Shown here piece by piece: positions 29,268 to 40,855 of a DNA stretch of 64,000 bases. How positions within the stretch are numbered: the first letter of the stretch is position 1; each line of letters starts with the position of its first letter. Made by a program: the position numbers and the translations under genes. This DNA comes from Thalassotalea sp. GTDB taxonomy: Bacteria; Pseudomonadota; Gammaproteobacteria; Enterobacterales; Alteromonadaceae. The DNA is taken from the NCBI GenBank assembly GCA_022448425.1, contig JAKVCY010000017.1:1-64000 (forward strand), given 5' to 3'. The notes beneath the pieces were generated by a model. The model saw only the letters and a program-made list of their open reading frames with translations. It was not told the DNA's origin and made no database searches.

Positions 29268-29975
29268 ATGAGTCAAACGATCTCTTATATACATCCAGAA
29301 AGTTTGATTTTTCCTGACGTATCTAATGCCCTCTCCGACCCTAATGGATTACTTGCTGTCGGTGGTGACCTATCTACAGAGAGGCTAGTAAAAGCCTACA
29401 GACAAGGGATATTTCCTTGGTATAGCGAAGGTGAACCACTAATGTGGTGGTCACCAAACCCTAGAGCAATCATTCCTATTGCCGAATTGCGTATCAATCG
29501 AACGTTGCGTAAATTTATCAACAAACAACCATATCATGTCACATTGAACAAAGCTTTTGATGAAGTAATTTCACTTTGCTCCGACGCTCCATTTAGGAAT
29601 GAGGACACGTGGATCACAGGCGAAATGTATGAGGCTTATTGCCAACTCCATCAGGCGGGACACGCTCATTCGATTGAAGTTTGGTTCGAAGAAGAACTTG
29701 TTGGTGGTTTATATGGCGTTGCCATTGGTGGCTACTTTAGTGGCGAATCGATGTTTTATGCCAAACCAAATGCTTCTAAAGTTGCACTCGCTGCATTAGC
29801 AAAACATTTAACTAATATTGGTAGTACATTTATCGATTGCCAGTTAACAAACCATTTTCTTGAAGACATGGGCTGTGTAGAAATAAGTCGCAATACGTTC
29901 ATTAGTAAAAAAGATGATATGATGTCGAACATCGTAGATGATGAGTTTTGGCAACCAAAATCACTAAGCTACTAA
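29268..29975 (+). CDS. aat: Leucyl/phenylalanyl-tRNA-protein transferase
   Basis: Aat adds Leu or Phe from charged tRNA to proteins with N-terminal Lys or Arg, creating N-degrons read by ClpS. The 235-residue length equals that of E. coli Aat (234). Recognisable motifs are GLLAVGGDLSTERLVKAYRQ, GIFPWYSEGEPLMWWSPNPR, and the acyltransferase-fold segments EVWFEEELVGGLYGVAIGG and FSGESMFYAKPNASKVAL. It lies 28 bp after trxB and 56 bp before bpt, so the three are probably cotranscribed. Confidence 0.96.
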   Translation: MSQTISYIHPESLIFPDVSNALSDPNGLLAVGGDLSTERLVKAYRQGIFPWYSEGEPLMWWSPNPRAIIPIAELRINRTLRKFINKQPYHVTLNKAFDEVISLCSDAPFRNEDTWITGEMYEAYCQLHQAGHAHSIEVWFEEELVGGLYGVAIGGYFSGESMFYAKPNASKVALAALAKHLTNIGSTFIDCQLTNHFLEDMGCVEISRNTFISKKDDMMSNIVDDEFWQPKSLSY

Positions 29976-30031
29976 TTCTTCATCCAAATTCGCTAACTTC
30001 GCTGAAAGTTATATAGAAAATCTCGAGCTTT

Positions 30032-30730
30032 ATGACAAACCTAAAACTTGGTATTACCCAAGAATTTGATTGCAACTATTTAGACGATCATAAAGAGCGA
30101 TTACTCGTTGTTATCGATGATTTGTCCCAACAAAGTGCAGCCTATGACTTTTTAATGTTTCAAGGCTTTAGGCGCAGTGGCGAACAAGTATATAAACCAC
30201 ATTGTGTTAACTGCAATGCATGCCAATCTTTACGCTTACCGGTAAACCATTTTAAACCGAGTAAAAGCCAAAAGCGTTTGCTTAATAGGAACAAACACTT
30301 TTTAGTAAAAACTTCTGCTGCTGAAAAGCCGGCTTACTATCCCTTATTCGAGAAGTATATCAATACCCTGCATAGTGATGGCACTATGTATCCCGCAACA
30401 AAGGCGCAATTTGATGGTTTTATATTCACCAAAGTTACCGACCAACTTTTTATCGAAGTTTACGATGGTGAAAAGTTAATAAGCGTCGCCGTAACCGACG
30501 CGATGCCCATTGCCCTTTCCGCTGTTTATACATTTTATGATCCTGAATACAGAGCAAACGGTTTAGGGATTTATTCAATTCTACAGCAGATAGAACATAC
30601 TCAAAATTTAGGTAAAGAGTATTTGTATCTGGGTTATCAAATAGATGAATGCCAAAAAATGAATTACAAGGATAAGTTCTATCCACATGAGCGATTAATA
30701 GAAAATCGTTGGCAAGCCATAAATAAATAG
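30032..30730 (+). CDS. bpt: Aspartate/glutamate leucyltransferase
   Basis: Bpt (relative of eukaryotic ATE1) transfers Leu from Leu-tRNA to proteins starting with Asp or Glu, a second entrance to the ClpS/ClpAP N-degron pathway. The 232-residue protein has the N-terminal Cys cluster (CVNCNACQSLRLPV) that binds a cofactor in this family and the GNAT-like core (LISVAVTDAMPIALSAVYTF, then LGIYSILQQIEHT). It is followed by infA, as in many relatives, and preceded by aat. Confidence 0.95.
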   Translation: MTNLKLGITQEFDCNYLDDHKERLLVVIDDLSQQSAAYDFLMFQGFRRSGEQVYKPHCVNCNACQSLRLPVNHFKPSKSQKRLLNRNKHFLVKTSAAEKPAYYPLFEKYINTLHSDGTMYPATKAQFDGFIFTKVTDQLFIEVYDGEKLISVAVTDAMPIALSAVYTFYDPEYRANGLGIYSILQQIEHTQNLGKEYLYLGYQIDECQKMNYKDKFYPHERLIENRWQAINK

Positions 30731-30807
30731 CCTTATAGCTTTACTTTACTCCGACAATTCGGCATGATCTGCGCAGTTTTATTTTTATGCACTTTTTAGA
30801 GGTTTGA

Positions 30808-31032
<225 letters not shown>

Positions 31033-31088
31033 TCTCTATATAAATCGTAAACGATAGCATGTAAGTTTTACGATTGTTAAAGACAAAT

Positions 31089-31117
31089 AAAAAGCCCTGA
31101 TTACTCAGGGCTTTTTT
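31089..31117. terminator. Bidirectional terminator between infA and clpA
   Basis: AAAGCCCTGA, loop TTAC, TCAGGGCTTT with A-run and T-run on either side can end both the infA message and the converging clpA message. Confidence 0.92.
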
Positions 31118-31161
31118 GTTTTTTATATTGCTCGTAGTTATTTGAACAAAAGAGCTATGAA

Positions 31162-33420
31162 CTAGTGTTCAACGAGCTCTTTTTTACTTTCAGTCGTTAT
31201 CACCAGTTCATCTTTCTTAACTGACACTTTAGCATTACCGCCATTGACTAAATCACCAAACAGTAATTCGTTTGCAAGAGGCTTCTTCAATTTCTCTTGA
31301 ATCAAACGAGACATTGGGCGTGCCCCCATCGTTTTGTCGTAACCGTTTTCAGCAAGCCAAGCTTTCGCACTTGATGTAATTTCAAGTGAAACGCCTTTTT
31401 CATCGAGTAACGCTTCAAGCTCAACAATAAACTTATCGATAACTTGCTGTATGACATTGGTATCTAAATTATTGAACCAAACAATGTTATCTAAACGGTT
31501 TCTAAATTCTGGAGTAAATACGCGATTGATCTCATCCATTGCATTAAGACTATGATCTTGCTCTTTAAAACCGATCGATTTTTTGGTCGTTTCAGCAACA
31601 CCAGCGTTCGTTGTTAATACCAAGATTACATTTCTAAAGTCAGCTTTTCGGCCATTGTTATCTGTTAACGTACCGTGATCCATTACTTGAAGCAGAATGT
31701 TGTACACATCTTCATGGGCTTTTTCAATTTCATCAAGTAACACTACTGCATGTGGATGTTTGATAACAGCATCAGTTAACAAGCCACCTTGTTCATATCC
31801 TACATATCCAGGAGGCGCACCAATTAAACGGCTAACCGCGTGCTTCTCCATATACTCAGACATATCATAACGAAGCAGTTCTACGCCGAGAATTTTTGCT
31901 AACTGTTGTGTCACTTCCGTTTTACCAACCCCCGTAGGGCCTGCAAATAGGAACGAACCAATAGGTTTAACTTCTGAACTCAGGCCAGCGCGAGATAAAC
32001 GAATAACTGATGTTAATTCATTTATCGCTTTGTCTTGACCAAACACCACCAACTTGAGATTTCTATCAAGATTCTTAAGCGAGTCTTTCTCTGAGCTCGA
32101 TACCGACTTTTCAGGGATACGAGCAATTTTCGCTACGATAGATTCGATATCACTGTTGTTAATTACCTTTTTGCGCTTAGAAGGTGCAACTAATTGCTGC
32201 TTAGCACCCGCTTCATCAATAATATCAATGGCTTTATCTGGTAAGAAACGTTCATTGATATATTTGTCTGCTAGTTGTGCAGCTGCTTTCAGTGCCTTGT
32301 TAGTGTATCGGATACCATGATGTGATTCGTATTTCTCTTTCAAGCCTTGCAGAATCTTCGTTGTATCATCAACACTTGGCTCAACAATATCGATTTTTTG
32401 GAAACGACGAGCTAACGCTCTATCTTTCTCAAAAATGTTTTGGTATTCCTGATACGTAGTTGAACCAAGGCAACGTAACTTACCAGAAGAAAGTAATGGT
32501 TTAATCAAGTTCGACGCATCCATCATACCGCCAGAAGCTGCACCTGCTCCGATGATAGTATGGATTTCATCAATAAATAGAATAGCGTTCGGCTCTTTTT
32601 CTAACTCTTTCAGTAAAGATTTAAAGCGTTTTTCAAAGTCGCCGCGGTATTTGGTGCCTGCTAGCAATGCTCCCATATCTAAAGAATAGATGGTACCGTC
32701 CGCTAGAAACTCTGGTACTTTTTCGCTAACGATAAGCGACGCTAATCCTTCCGCTATTGCTGTTTTACCAACACCAGCTTCACCTACAAACAATGGATTG
32801 TTTTTGCGGCGACGACTTAGCACTTGCAAAGCTCGCTCTAATTCATTGTCTCGGCCGATTAATGGATCAATATTACCTTTCTTCGCTTCTTCATTTAGGT
32901 TTACGGCAAAGCTATCTACTACTCTAGGCTCTTCTTCTTGCTGAGGTTCAATATCTTCCTGCGTTCTTGGCTCGGTACCCGAATCCACTTTCGAAATACC
33001 ATGCGAAATAAAATTCACGATATCTAAACGAGTAATGTCCGATTTTTTGAGAATATAAGCGGCTTGTGACTCTTGCTCACTAAATATAGCAACAAGAACA
33101 TTCGAACCATTCACTTCATTCTTTCCTGAAGACTGAACATGGAAAACCGCGCGTTGAAGAACGCGTTGAAAACCTAACGTAGGTTGAGTTTCTCTGTCTT
33201 CTTCACCCTCGGGGATCTTTGGGGTGGTTTCTCTGATAAATTCTATTAAGTGTTTTCTCAATAACGGTAAATCTGCCCCGCACGCTTTTAACGCGCCAAT
33301 CGCCGATGGGTTATCGAGCAGTGCAAGTAATAAATGTTCAACCGTCATAAATTCATGGCGAGATTCTTTAGCCTGACGGAAGGCTAAATTAAGGGAAATT
33401 TCTAGGTCTTTATTCAGCAT
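31162..33420 (-). CDS. clpA: ClpA, ATP-dependent unfoldase of the ClpAP protease
   Basis: ClpA is a hexameric class I Clp ATPase that unfolds substrates into ClpP. The 752 residues carry an N-terminal Clp-N repeat domain (LEISLNLAFRQAKESRHEFM) that docks ClpS. Two AAA+ modules follow: Walker A GEAGVGKTAIAEG in the first, GPTGVGKTEVTQQ in the second, and the second Walker B VVLLDEIEKAHEDV. There is also an IGL-type ClpP-binding region. Length fits E. coli (758). It lies 28 bp downstream of clpS on the same strand. Confidence 0.97.
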   Translation of the reverse strand: MLNKDLEISLNLAFRQAKESRHEFMTVEHLLLALLDNPSAIGALKACGADLPLLRKHLIEFIRETTPKIPEGEEDRETQPTLGFQRVLQRAVFHVQSSGKNEVNGSNVLVAIFSEQESQAAYILKKSDITRLDIVNFISHGISKVDSGTEPRTQEDIEPQQEEEPRVVDSFAVNLNEEAKKGNIDPLIGRDNELERALQVLSRRRKNNPLFVGEAGVGKTAIAEGLASLIVSEKVPEFLADGTIYSLDMGALLAGTKYRGDFEKRFKSLLKELEKEPNAILFIDEIHTIIGAGAASGGMMDASNLIKPLLSSGKLRCLGSTTYQEYQNIFEKDRALARRFQKIDIVEPSVDDTTKILQGLKEKYESHHGIRYTNKALKAAAQLADKYINERFLPDKAIDIIDEAGAKQQLVAPSKRKKVINNSDIESIVAKIARIPEKSVSSSEKDSLKNLDRNLKLVVFGQDKAINELTSVIRLSRAGLSSEVKPIGSFLFAGPTGVGKTEVTQQLAKILGVELLRYDMSEYMEKHAVSRLIGAPPGYVGYEQGGLLTDAVIKHPHAVVLLDEIEKAHEDVYNILLQVMDHGTLTDNNGRKADFRNVILVLTTNAGVAETTKKSIGFKEQDHSLNAMDEINRVFTPEFRNRLDNIVWFNNLDTNVIQQVIDKFIVELEALLDEKGVSLEITSSAKAWLAENGYDKTMGARPMSRLIQEKLKKPLANELLFGDLVNGGNAKVSVKKDELVITTESKKELVEH

Positions 33421-33448
33421 AGGTTACTCCAGCTAACACCTTGCGTGA

Positions 33449-33769
33449 CTACGCTCTTTCCATCGAGCACTTCAATGGGTGCTGATGTACAGTAGCAAAA
33501 TTAATTACTTGATCGACTTTGGTTTCTGCTATTTCTGCAGAATAGGTACCACAACGCGCTTTACCTTTGTAGTGTATGGTTAGCATTACGTCTGTTGCTT
33601 GTTCAGGGTTCATATTAAAAAACTTCACTAAAACTTCAACAACAAAATCCATTGGGGTGTAATCATCATTCAACAAAACCACATGATATTTTGGCGGCTC
33701 TTCAAGGTTCTCCCGAATTAACTCTTCGGTATCACGTTGAGATTCTGTTAATTCTTTCCAGTTACTCAT
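33449..33769 (-). CDS. clpS: ClpS, N-degron adaptor of ClpAP
   Basis: ClpS binds proteins with N-terminal Leu, Phe, Trp or Tyr and hands them to ClpA. The 106-residue product has a flexible N-terminal tail and the core signature [20 protein letters not shown], with the NDD-TPMDF pocket residues and the ClpA-contact His in [12 protein letters not shown]. It is the first gene of the clpS-clpA pair and diverges from cspD, with 215 bp between them. Confidence 0.97.
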   Translation of the reverse strand: MSNWKELTESQRDTEELIRENLEEPPKYHVVLLNDDYTPMDFVVEVLVKFFNMNPEQATDVMLTIHYKGKARCGTYSAEIAETKVDQVINFATVHQHPLKCSMERA

Positions 33770-33859
33770 AAAGTTATATTAGTCTCTATCCGTTATTTTT
33801 GCTGAAACTTTTTTATAAAAAGAAGTTATTAAAAAAATGTAAAAAAAATTGTAAATGTC

Positions 33860-33887
33860 TTGACTTTTTTTACACTTAAACTACGAT
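33860..33887 (+). promoter_or_regulatory. Predicted sigma-70 promoter of cspD
   Basis: TTGACT (33860-33865), a 16-bp spacer and TACGAT (33882-33887) lie about 100 bp before the cspD start, leaving an untranslated leader of roughly 90 nt, as is usual for cold-shock-type genes. Confidence 0.5.
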
Positions 33888-33984
33888 TTAAAACGTGGCT
33901 AATTTTTAGCTCATGCGTTAGGTCGCATATTTACATGGGAAGCATACCTAAATTATACCGCAGGATATAGAAGGAAGTAGAAGT

Positions 33985-34206
33985 ATGGCTCACGGCACAG
34001 TTAAATGGTTTAACAATGCAAAAGGTTTTGGTTTCATTCGTCCGGACGATGGTGGAGAAGACATTTTCGCTCACTACTCTACTATTCAAATGGAAGGATA
34101 CAGAACTTTAAAAGCTGGTCAAGACGTTAATTACGAGCTTAACGCAGGTCCAAAAGGCCACCACGCTGCTAGTATTGTACCAATTGAATCTGACGCAGAG
34201 AGTTAG
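33985..34206 (+). CDS. cspD: Cold-shock-like protein CspD
   Basis: This 73-residue cold-shock-fold protein has the RNA-binding motifs RNP1 (KGFGFI) and RNP2 (DIFAHYS) within GTVKWFNNAKGFGFIRPDDG. The divergent clpS neighbour and the TIQMEGYRTLKAGQ segment identify it as CspD. In E. coli CspD is induced in stationary phase and binds single-stranded DNA to slow replication. AAGGAAG stands ahead of the ATG. It is followed by its own terminator. Confidence 0.93.
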   Translation: MAHGTVKWFNNAKGFGFIRPDDGGEDIFAHYSTIQMEGYRTLKAGQDVNYELNAGPKGHHAASIVPIESDAES

Positions 34207-34232
34207 TTAAAAGCTAATTAGCAAGCGCGCTC

Positions 34233-34260
34233 AAAAAACACAGTAACGCTGTGTTTTTTT
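34233..34260 (+). terminator. Intrinsic terminator of cspD
   Basis: AACACAG and CTGTGTT pair around a 5-nt loop with an A-run before and eight Ts after, 26 bp past the stop. Confidence 0.88.
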
Positions 34261-34298
34261 ATGCCGTTACGCTTTCTTATACTTTGTACAAATATTGA

Positions 34299-34332
34299 TA
34301 CCAATCGAGTTAAGTTATTAATTCAATTGGTA
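34299..34332. repeat. Long imperfect hairpin, possible dispersed palindromic repeat
   Basis: TACCAAT (34299-34305) and ATTGGTA (34326-34332) pair, and the inner GAGTTAA / TTAATTC continue the stem with one mismatch and one wobble around a GTTA loop. It lacks a T-run. A shorter relative occurs at 37997-38020 and a half-copy (TTCAATTGGTATA) near 57511. Confidence 0.55.
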
Positions 34333-34344
34333 CCAAAACACTTT

Positions 34345-35595
34345 CTACAAATGCTTGATTATCTCATCGCCGAATTCTGAACAAGACACTAAAGTAGCAC
34401 CGTCCATCAATCGTTCGAAGTCATAGGTAACGGTTTTAGCTTCAATCGCACCCGACATACCTTTAAGCATTAAATCAGCAGCCTCTATCCATCCCATATG
34501 GCGAAGCATCATTTCTGCCGATAAGATTACAGAACCAGGGTTTACTTTATTTAAGCCTGCATATTTAGGTGCTGTACCATGAGTCGCTTCAAATATTGCC
34601 ACTTCGTCACTTATATTTGCGCCAGGTGCAATACCAATACCGCCTACTTGAGCGGCTAAAGCATCAGATAAATAGTCACCGTTAAGGTTTAATGTTGCTA
34701 TAACGCTATATTCTTCAGGTCTAAGTAAAATTTGCTGCAACATCGCGTCTGCAATGACGTCTTTGATTACGATTTCCTTTCCTGTTTTCGGATTTTTCAA
34801 CGATAGCCAAGGGCCACCATCGAGTAGTTCTGCGCCAAACTCGTCATGTGCTAATTGATAGCCCCACTCTTTAAAAGCACCTTCGGTATACTTCATGATA
34901 TTACCTTTGTGCACTAGGGTTACCGAATCTCTGTCATTGTCGATAGCATATTGAATTGCTTTTCTAACGAGACGCTCTGTGCCTTCCTTCGAAACTGGCT
35001 TAATACCGATACCGCAGTTGTCGATGAAACGGATAGACGAAACGCCCATGTCTTCTGTCAGAAAATTGATAACTTTATTTGCTTCGTCAGTACCGGCTTT
35101 ATATTCAATACCAGCGTAAATATCTTCCGAATTTTCCCTAAAAATCACCATATCGACAGCTTCTGGATGTTTTACAGGACTAGGTACACCAGTGAACCAT
35201 TGCACTGGACGCTGACATACATACAGATCGAGAACTTGCCTTAACGCTACATTAAGCGAACGGATACCACCACCAACAGGAGTAGTCAAAGGGCCTTTGA
35301 TACCAACCTTGTATTCCTTGAACATTGCTAACGTTTCTTCCGGCAACCAAGTTTCTGAATCATATACTTGTGTTGCTTTCTCTCCCGCATAGACTTCCAT
35401 CCAATGGATTTGCTTTTCTCCACCATAGGCCTTTTCGACTGCGGCATTAACTACGTTGATCATAGTCGGTGTAACATCAACCCCAATACCATCACCCTCA
35501 ATGAAAGGAATGATTGGATTGTTTGGAACATTAAGACTGTTATTCTCAATCGTAATTTTTTGACCTTCTTGCGGAACGGTAACGTTTTCTAACAT
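34345..35595 (-). CDS. icd: NADP-dependent isocitrate dehydrogenase, dimeric type
   Basis: This TCA-cycle enzyme converts isocitrate to 2-oxoglutarate and CO2 with NADP+. At 416 residues it equals E. coli Icd. Visible features are the substrate-binding serine in [14 protein letters not shown] (the AceK phosphorylation site in E. coli), [19 protein letters not shown], and the NADP-specific segment [26 protein letters not shown] precedes the ATG at 35595. A second, unrelated isocitrate dehydrogenase (idh) lies 2.5 kb away on the same strand. Confidence 0.97.
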   Translation of the reverse strand: MLENVTVPQEGQKITIENNSLNVPNNPIIPFIEGDGIGVDVTPTMINVVNAAVEKAYGGEKQIHWMEVYAGEKATQVYDSETWLPEETLAMFKEYKVGIKGPLTTPVGGGIRSLNVALRQVLDLYVCQRPVQWFTGVPSPVKHPEAVDMVIFRENSEDIYAGIEYKAGTDEANKVINFLTEDMGVSSIRFIDNCGIGIKPVSKEGTERLVRKAIQYAIDNDRDSVTLVHKGNIMKYTEGAFKEWGYQLAHDEFGAELLDGGPWLSLKNPKTGKEIVIKDVIADAMLQQILLRPEEYSVIATLNLNGDYLSDALAAQVGGIGIAPGANISDEVAIFEATHGTAPKYAGLNKVNPGSVILSAEMMLRHMGWIEAADLMLKGMSGAIEAKTVTYDFERLMDGATLVSCSEFGDEIIKHL

Positions 35596-35786
35596 AAGGC
35601 AATCCCCCGATTTTTAAGATATTTTTGTAGCGGTGATACGCTTAAGGTTAAAGCTAAACTAAAAAGAGTTTTTACACTAATTCTGTTTAGGTTATACCGA
35701 CTATACATCTAATGAATATTTAGTCGTAACTCAAGTATAGGCAGATAATTAGCAAATGTTGCCATCTCGCTAAAAATTAAGCTTTT

Positions 35787-36578
35787 TTAATAGGAATCGG
35801 CGATACCAACCGCAATTTGTCGGCACGCTCTACTGTTGGGGTGAAAACCATCAGTTGCAAACATTTCATTCACTTGTGATAAATCAAAGTCAGCACGATG
35901 AAAGTGTACGTTGTCCATGTGACTAACAATAAACTGTGAAACTAGATTAAGAAGCTGAGCTCTTAACCCTAATACAGAGGATAAAGGATTTTGTATGAGT
36001 GGAAACTTTGCTAAATCAGGGGTTGCTAGCAAAATGATCTGTTTGTTTTCATCACTATTTTGTATGGTTAATAGTAAACGTTTGAGTTGTAACTGCCATT
36101 TAGATAACGAAGTAAAACCTTTCGCATCATTCACTCCGACAGATATAACAACAAGGTCTGCGCTAAAATCACCAACATTTGAAAGTGAATGAATAACATC
36201 GTTAAGTTTAAAGCCTGAAGTAGCAACAACTTTAGTATTTACCTGAGCCCCATTCCGTGAACTCAACTCATTTGCAACAGCGCCAGGTAGAGCATTTTGA
36301 ATCGTGGTACAACCAACACCTGCTGCAACAGAATCCCCCAACACCAATAGGTTCAGCTGTTTGGTTTTTTGATGAACATTGTCTTGGTTGTCATTATTTT
36401 GTGGTTCTTCGGCGCGATTACGTTTAACGAAATCACGCTCCCCTGCAGCCTCAGGTAATCTTACTGCGACTTTCTTGAGGCGTATTCCTTGGAAAATCCA
36501 AAGAGGTGAAGTAAGAAAAGCTACTAAGCGGTATTTCAGTTTCAGCTTACTAATATGCACCCTGCCAGTCTCCTTCAT
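35787..36578 (-). CDS. SGNH/GDSL-type lipase/esterase
   Basis: This is an SGNH hydrolase of 263 residues. Block I is LLVLGDSVAAGVG with the nucleophile Ser, block III is ISVGVNDAKG, and block V is TDGFHPNSRA with the catalytic Asp and His. An N-terminal basic stretch plus one hydrophobic segment (YRLVAFLTSPLWIFQGI) suggests membrane attachment, followed by a low-complexity polar linker. The substrate (acyl ester, thioester or acetylated sugar) is unknown. Its start overlaps the decayed binding-protein gene upstream by 29 bp. Confidence 0.87.
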   Translation of the reverse strand: MKETGRVHISKLKLKYRLVAFLTSPLWIFQGIRLKKVAVRLPEAAGERDFVKRNRAEEPQNNDNQDNVHQKTKQLNLLVLGDSVAAGVGCTTIQNALPGAVANELSSRNGAQVNTKVVATSGFKLNDVIHSLSNVGDFSADLVVISVGVNDAKGFTSLSKWQLQLKRLLLTIQNSDENKQIILLATPDLAKFPLIQNPLSSVLGLRAQLLNLVSQFIVSHMDNVHFHRADFDLSQVNEMFATDGFHPNSRACRQIAVGIADSY

Positions 36579-37323
36579 ACTTTTTCGACAACTGTTCTAT
36601 TAGTCCCTTTTCAGACAAAGCATCAATTGCTTCGTTGAGGATATTTAAAATGAGTTGGTGTTTTTTATTTAGCCTAAGGTGCAGTTCTCCAGAAGAATGC
36701 AAGATGGGAAAATCAATTGCGATACGCAGTTTACTGGCCCAATCTTTTGCTGTTTTCTCACCGATTATAGCCATTTTCACTCTACCTGATGCCAGTGCCA
36801 ATAGCAGCTCGCGCTCAGACGAGAAGTCCATTCGCATAAACGTATCATCGTCGTGATAGTAATACCCGCGAACTGCACCAACAACTTTACTTTGGTATGA
36901 TTTAACTTCACGCTTTGGGAGAAATGTTGAATCTACTGTTGTTGGTGAATTCAGTTGAGCCAAAGTCACAATGTACTCAGTAACTTTTAAAAATGGCTTG
37001 CTAAAAATAACTTTTGACTGCTCCTCTTCGCTCAACCATGAGGGACTGATAATATCGAAATCAATCTCCTCCTTTTCCAAAGCCAATTTCATTCGTGCAG
37101 CTGGCAACACAACTTTTTTACCTGCAATCCCCGCTTCAGCTAGTAAATGAGGAACATATTCTCCCAGAATACCTGGATTCTCTGCACCTTGAATATAGTA
37201 TGGTACCCAACTATTTTAGCCCTAAGGTTCATACCTTAGTACGAGTTCCTCTTCAGCCTCTACAATAAAACTTATCAAGCTAACAACAAGCAGTAGGGAT
37301 ATTCTAGAACAGGCGCCAAACAT
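36550..37323 (-). pseudogene. Periplasmic substrate-binding protein gene with two in-frame stops
   Basis: From the ATG at 37323 the frame encodes a signal peptide (MFGACSRISLLLVVSLISFI, then VEA). It then reads ELVLRYEP, stop (TAG 37222-37224), Gly, stop (TAA 37216-37218) and continues without a shift as NSWVPYYIQGAENPGILGEY. The rest is a family 3 solute-binding-like domain (FDIISPSWLSEEEQ, MAIIGEKTAKDW, ILNEAIDALSEKGLIEQLSK) to the stop at 36550. Only an internal GTG at 37110 opens the remaining 186 codons, without signal peptide. The original product was probably a 257-residue polar amino acid-binding-like protein. The gene looks inactive. Confidence 0.8.
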
Positions 37324-37338
37324 CAAAAATCGACCTTT

Positions 37339-37977
37339 CTAGGAAAGCTTTGTTAAAGCTACTTTGATGCCCATAGCGACAAGTGTTACACCCAGTATTC
37401 TGTCTATCCAATGAGCTTTATTCTGAAATTGTCTATTCAACATCGGTCTACTGAGTAAAAATACGACTGTCGCGAACCATAAGAATTGAAGCACCATCAT
37501 CCAAATTCCATAAACGGACACTTGCCAAAACGGAAGATCAGGGGATAGCACCAATGTAAACAGTGCTACGAAGTAAATTGGTGCTTTTGGATTAAGGGCG
37601 TTACATAAAAAACCTTTGAAAATAATACTTTTACTTGCAGGCTCCTGCTCAACTTGTGCTGACTCCAACGAAGAAGTCGTTACCGCACGCGGCTTTGATC
37701 TTAAGCCTTGTACGCCTAGAAAAACCAAGTATGCAGCCCCTAATATTTTTATCGCCCACAGCAACCATTCTGATTGAGATATAACGACGGCTAAACCTAA
37801 CGAAGAATAGATAATATGTACGGAGAGACCTAATGCAATCCCAAAGCTAGTTAAAAGCCCAGCCTTTTTACCAGACGACATTGTTTGTTGAGAAACTAGC
37901 ACAAAATCAGGGCCTGGAGATGCAGCTGCAAGCAAATGAATTGAGCTAATGAGCAGTAAACCTTGAAAGAAATCCAA
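37339..37977 (-). CDS. LysE/RhtB family amino acid exporter
   Basis: This 212-residue inner-membrane protein has about six helices. It has the LysE/RhtB N-terminal signature LLAAASPGPDFVLVSQQTMS and the usual GFLCNALNPKAPIYFVALFT segment. The family exports amino acids such as threonine, homoserine or lysine; the substrate is not predictable. The frame begins with TTG at 37977 and no ATG is available upstream. It ends 15 bp before the decayed binding-protein gene. Confidence 0.88.
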   Translation of the reverse strand: MDFFQGLLLISSIHLLAAASPGPDFVLVSQQTMSSGKKAGLLTSFGIALGLSVHIIYSSLGLAVVISQSEWLLWAIKILGAAYLVFLGVQGLRSKPRAVTTSSLESAQVEQEPASKSIIFKGFLCNALNPKAPIYFVALFTLVLSPDLPFWQVSVYGIWMMVLQFLWFATVVFLLSRPMLNRQFQNKAHWIDRILGVTLVAMGIKVALTKLS

Positions 37978-37996
37978 AACTATATGTGCCTACTGT

Positions 37997-38020
37997 TATA
38001 CCAATTTAGTCAAATTGATA
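37997..38020. repeat. Short palindrome related to the 34.3-kb hairpin
   Basis: CAATTT and AAATTG pair around AGTC inside TATACCAATTTAGTCAAATT. It shares the TACCAATT end with the longer hairpin at 34299-34332. Confidence 0.45.
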
Positions 38021-38051
38021 AAAAATTAAACATGGCCTGATAATATAAAAC

Positions 38052-38078
38052 AAAAAAGCCTGCAATTGCAGGCTTTTT
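38052..38078 (-). terminator. Intrinsic terminator of idh
   Basis: AAAGCCTGCAA / TTGCAGGCTTT is a perfect palindrome with flanking A and T runs, 25 bp after the idh stop. Confidence 0.92.
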
Positions 38079-38102
38079 ATACGCGTTATGTTGATTTATC
38101 GA

Positions 38103-40684
<2,582 letters not shown>

Positions 40685-40704
40685 AAATCTCGAAAACGAG
40701 ATTT
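40685..40704 (+). promoter_or_regulatory. Upstream activating site 1 (20-bp palindrome)
   Basis: AAATCTCGAAAACGAGATTT is a perfect 8-4-8 inverted repeat about 130 bp before the predicted sigma-54 transcription start. This is the size and place expected for a dimer of an NtrC-type activator, here probably the regulator encoded at 45487-46869. Confidence 0.65.
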
Positions 40705-40718
40705 ATAACGTAAATATT

Positions 40719-40738
40719 GAGTTCCGAAATCGAGATTT
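40719..40738 (+). promoter_or_regulatory. Upstream activating site 2 (degenerate copy)
   Basis: GAGTTCCGAAATCGAGATTT repeats the right half of site 1 exactly (CGAGATTT) and half of the left half. Its centre is 34 bp (about three helical turns) from that of site 1, so dimers could bind on one DNA face. Confidence 0.55.
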
Positions 40739-40799
40739 TTCTAAAAACAACGAGACAACAGAAATATTAAACCAATTGTTTTTAAAGCGTATTTTAAAC

Positions 40800-40817
40800 T
40801 TGGCATCTTCACTGCTA
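40800..40817 (+). promoter_or_regulatory. Sigma-54 promoter of the efflux operon
   Basis: TTGGCATCTTCACTGCTA (from 40800) has the invariant GG (40802-40803), a 10-bp spacer and GC (40814-40815), and matches the TGGCAY-N5-TTGCW consensus closely. The start of transcription would be near 40827, about 30 bp before the adaptor gene. The last gene but one of the operon encodes a sigma-54 activator. Confidence 0.75.
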
Positions 40818-40855
40818 TTTACTATATAAAAATCAAAACAAAGGATAAATTTTTA

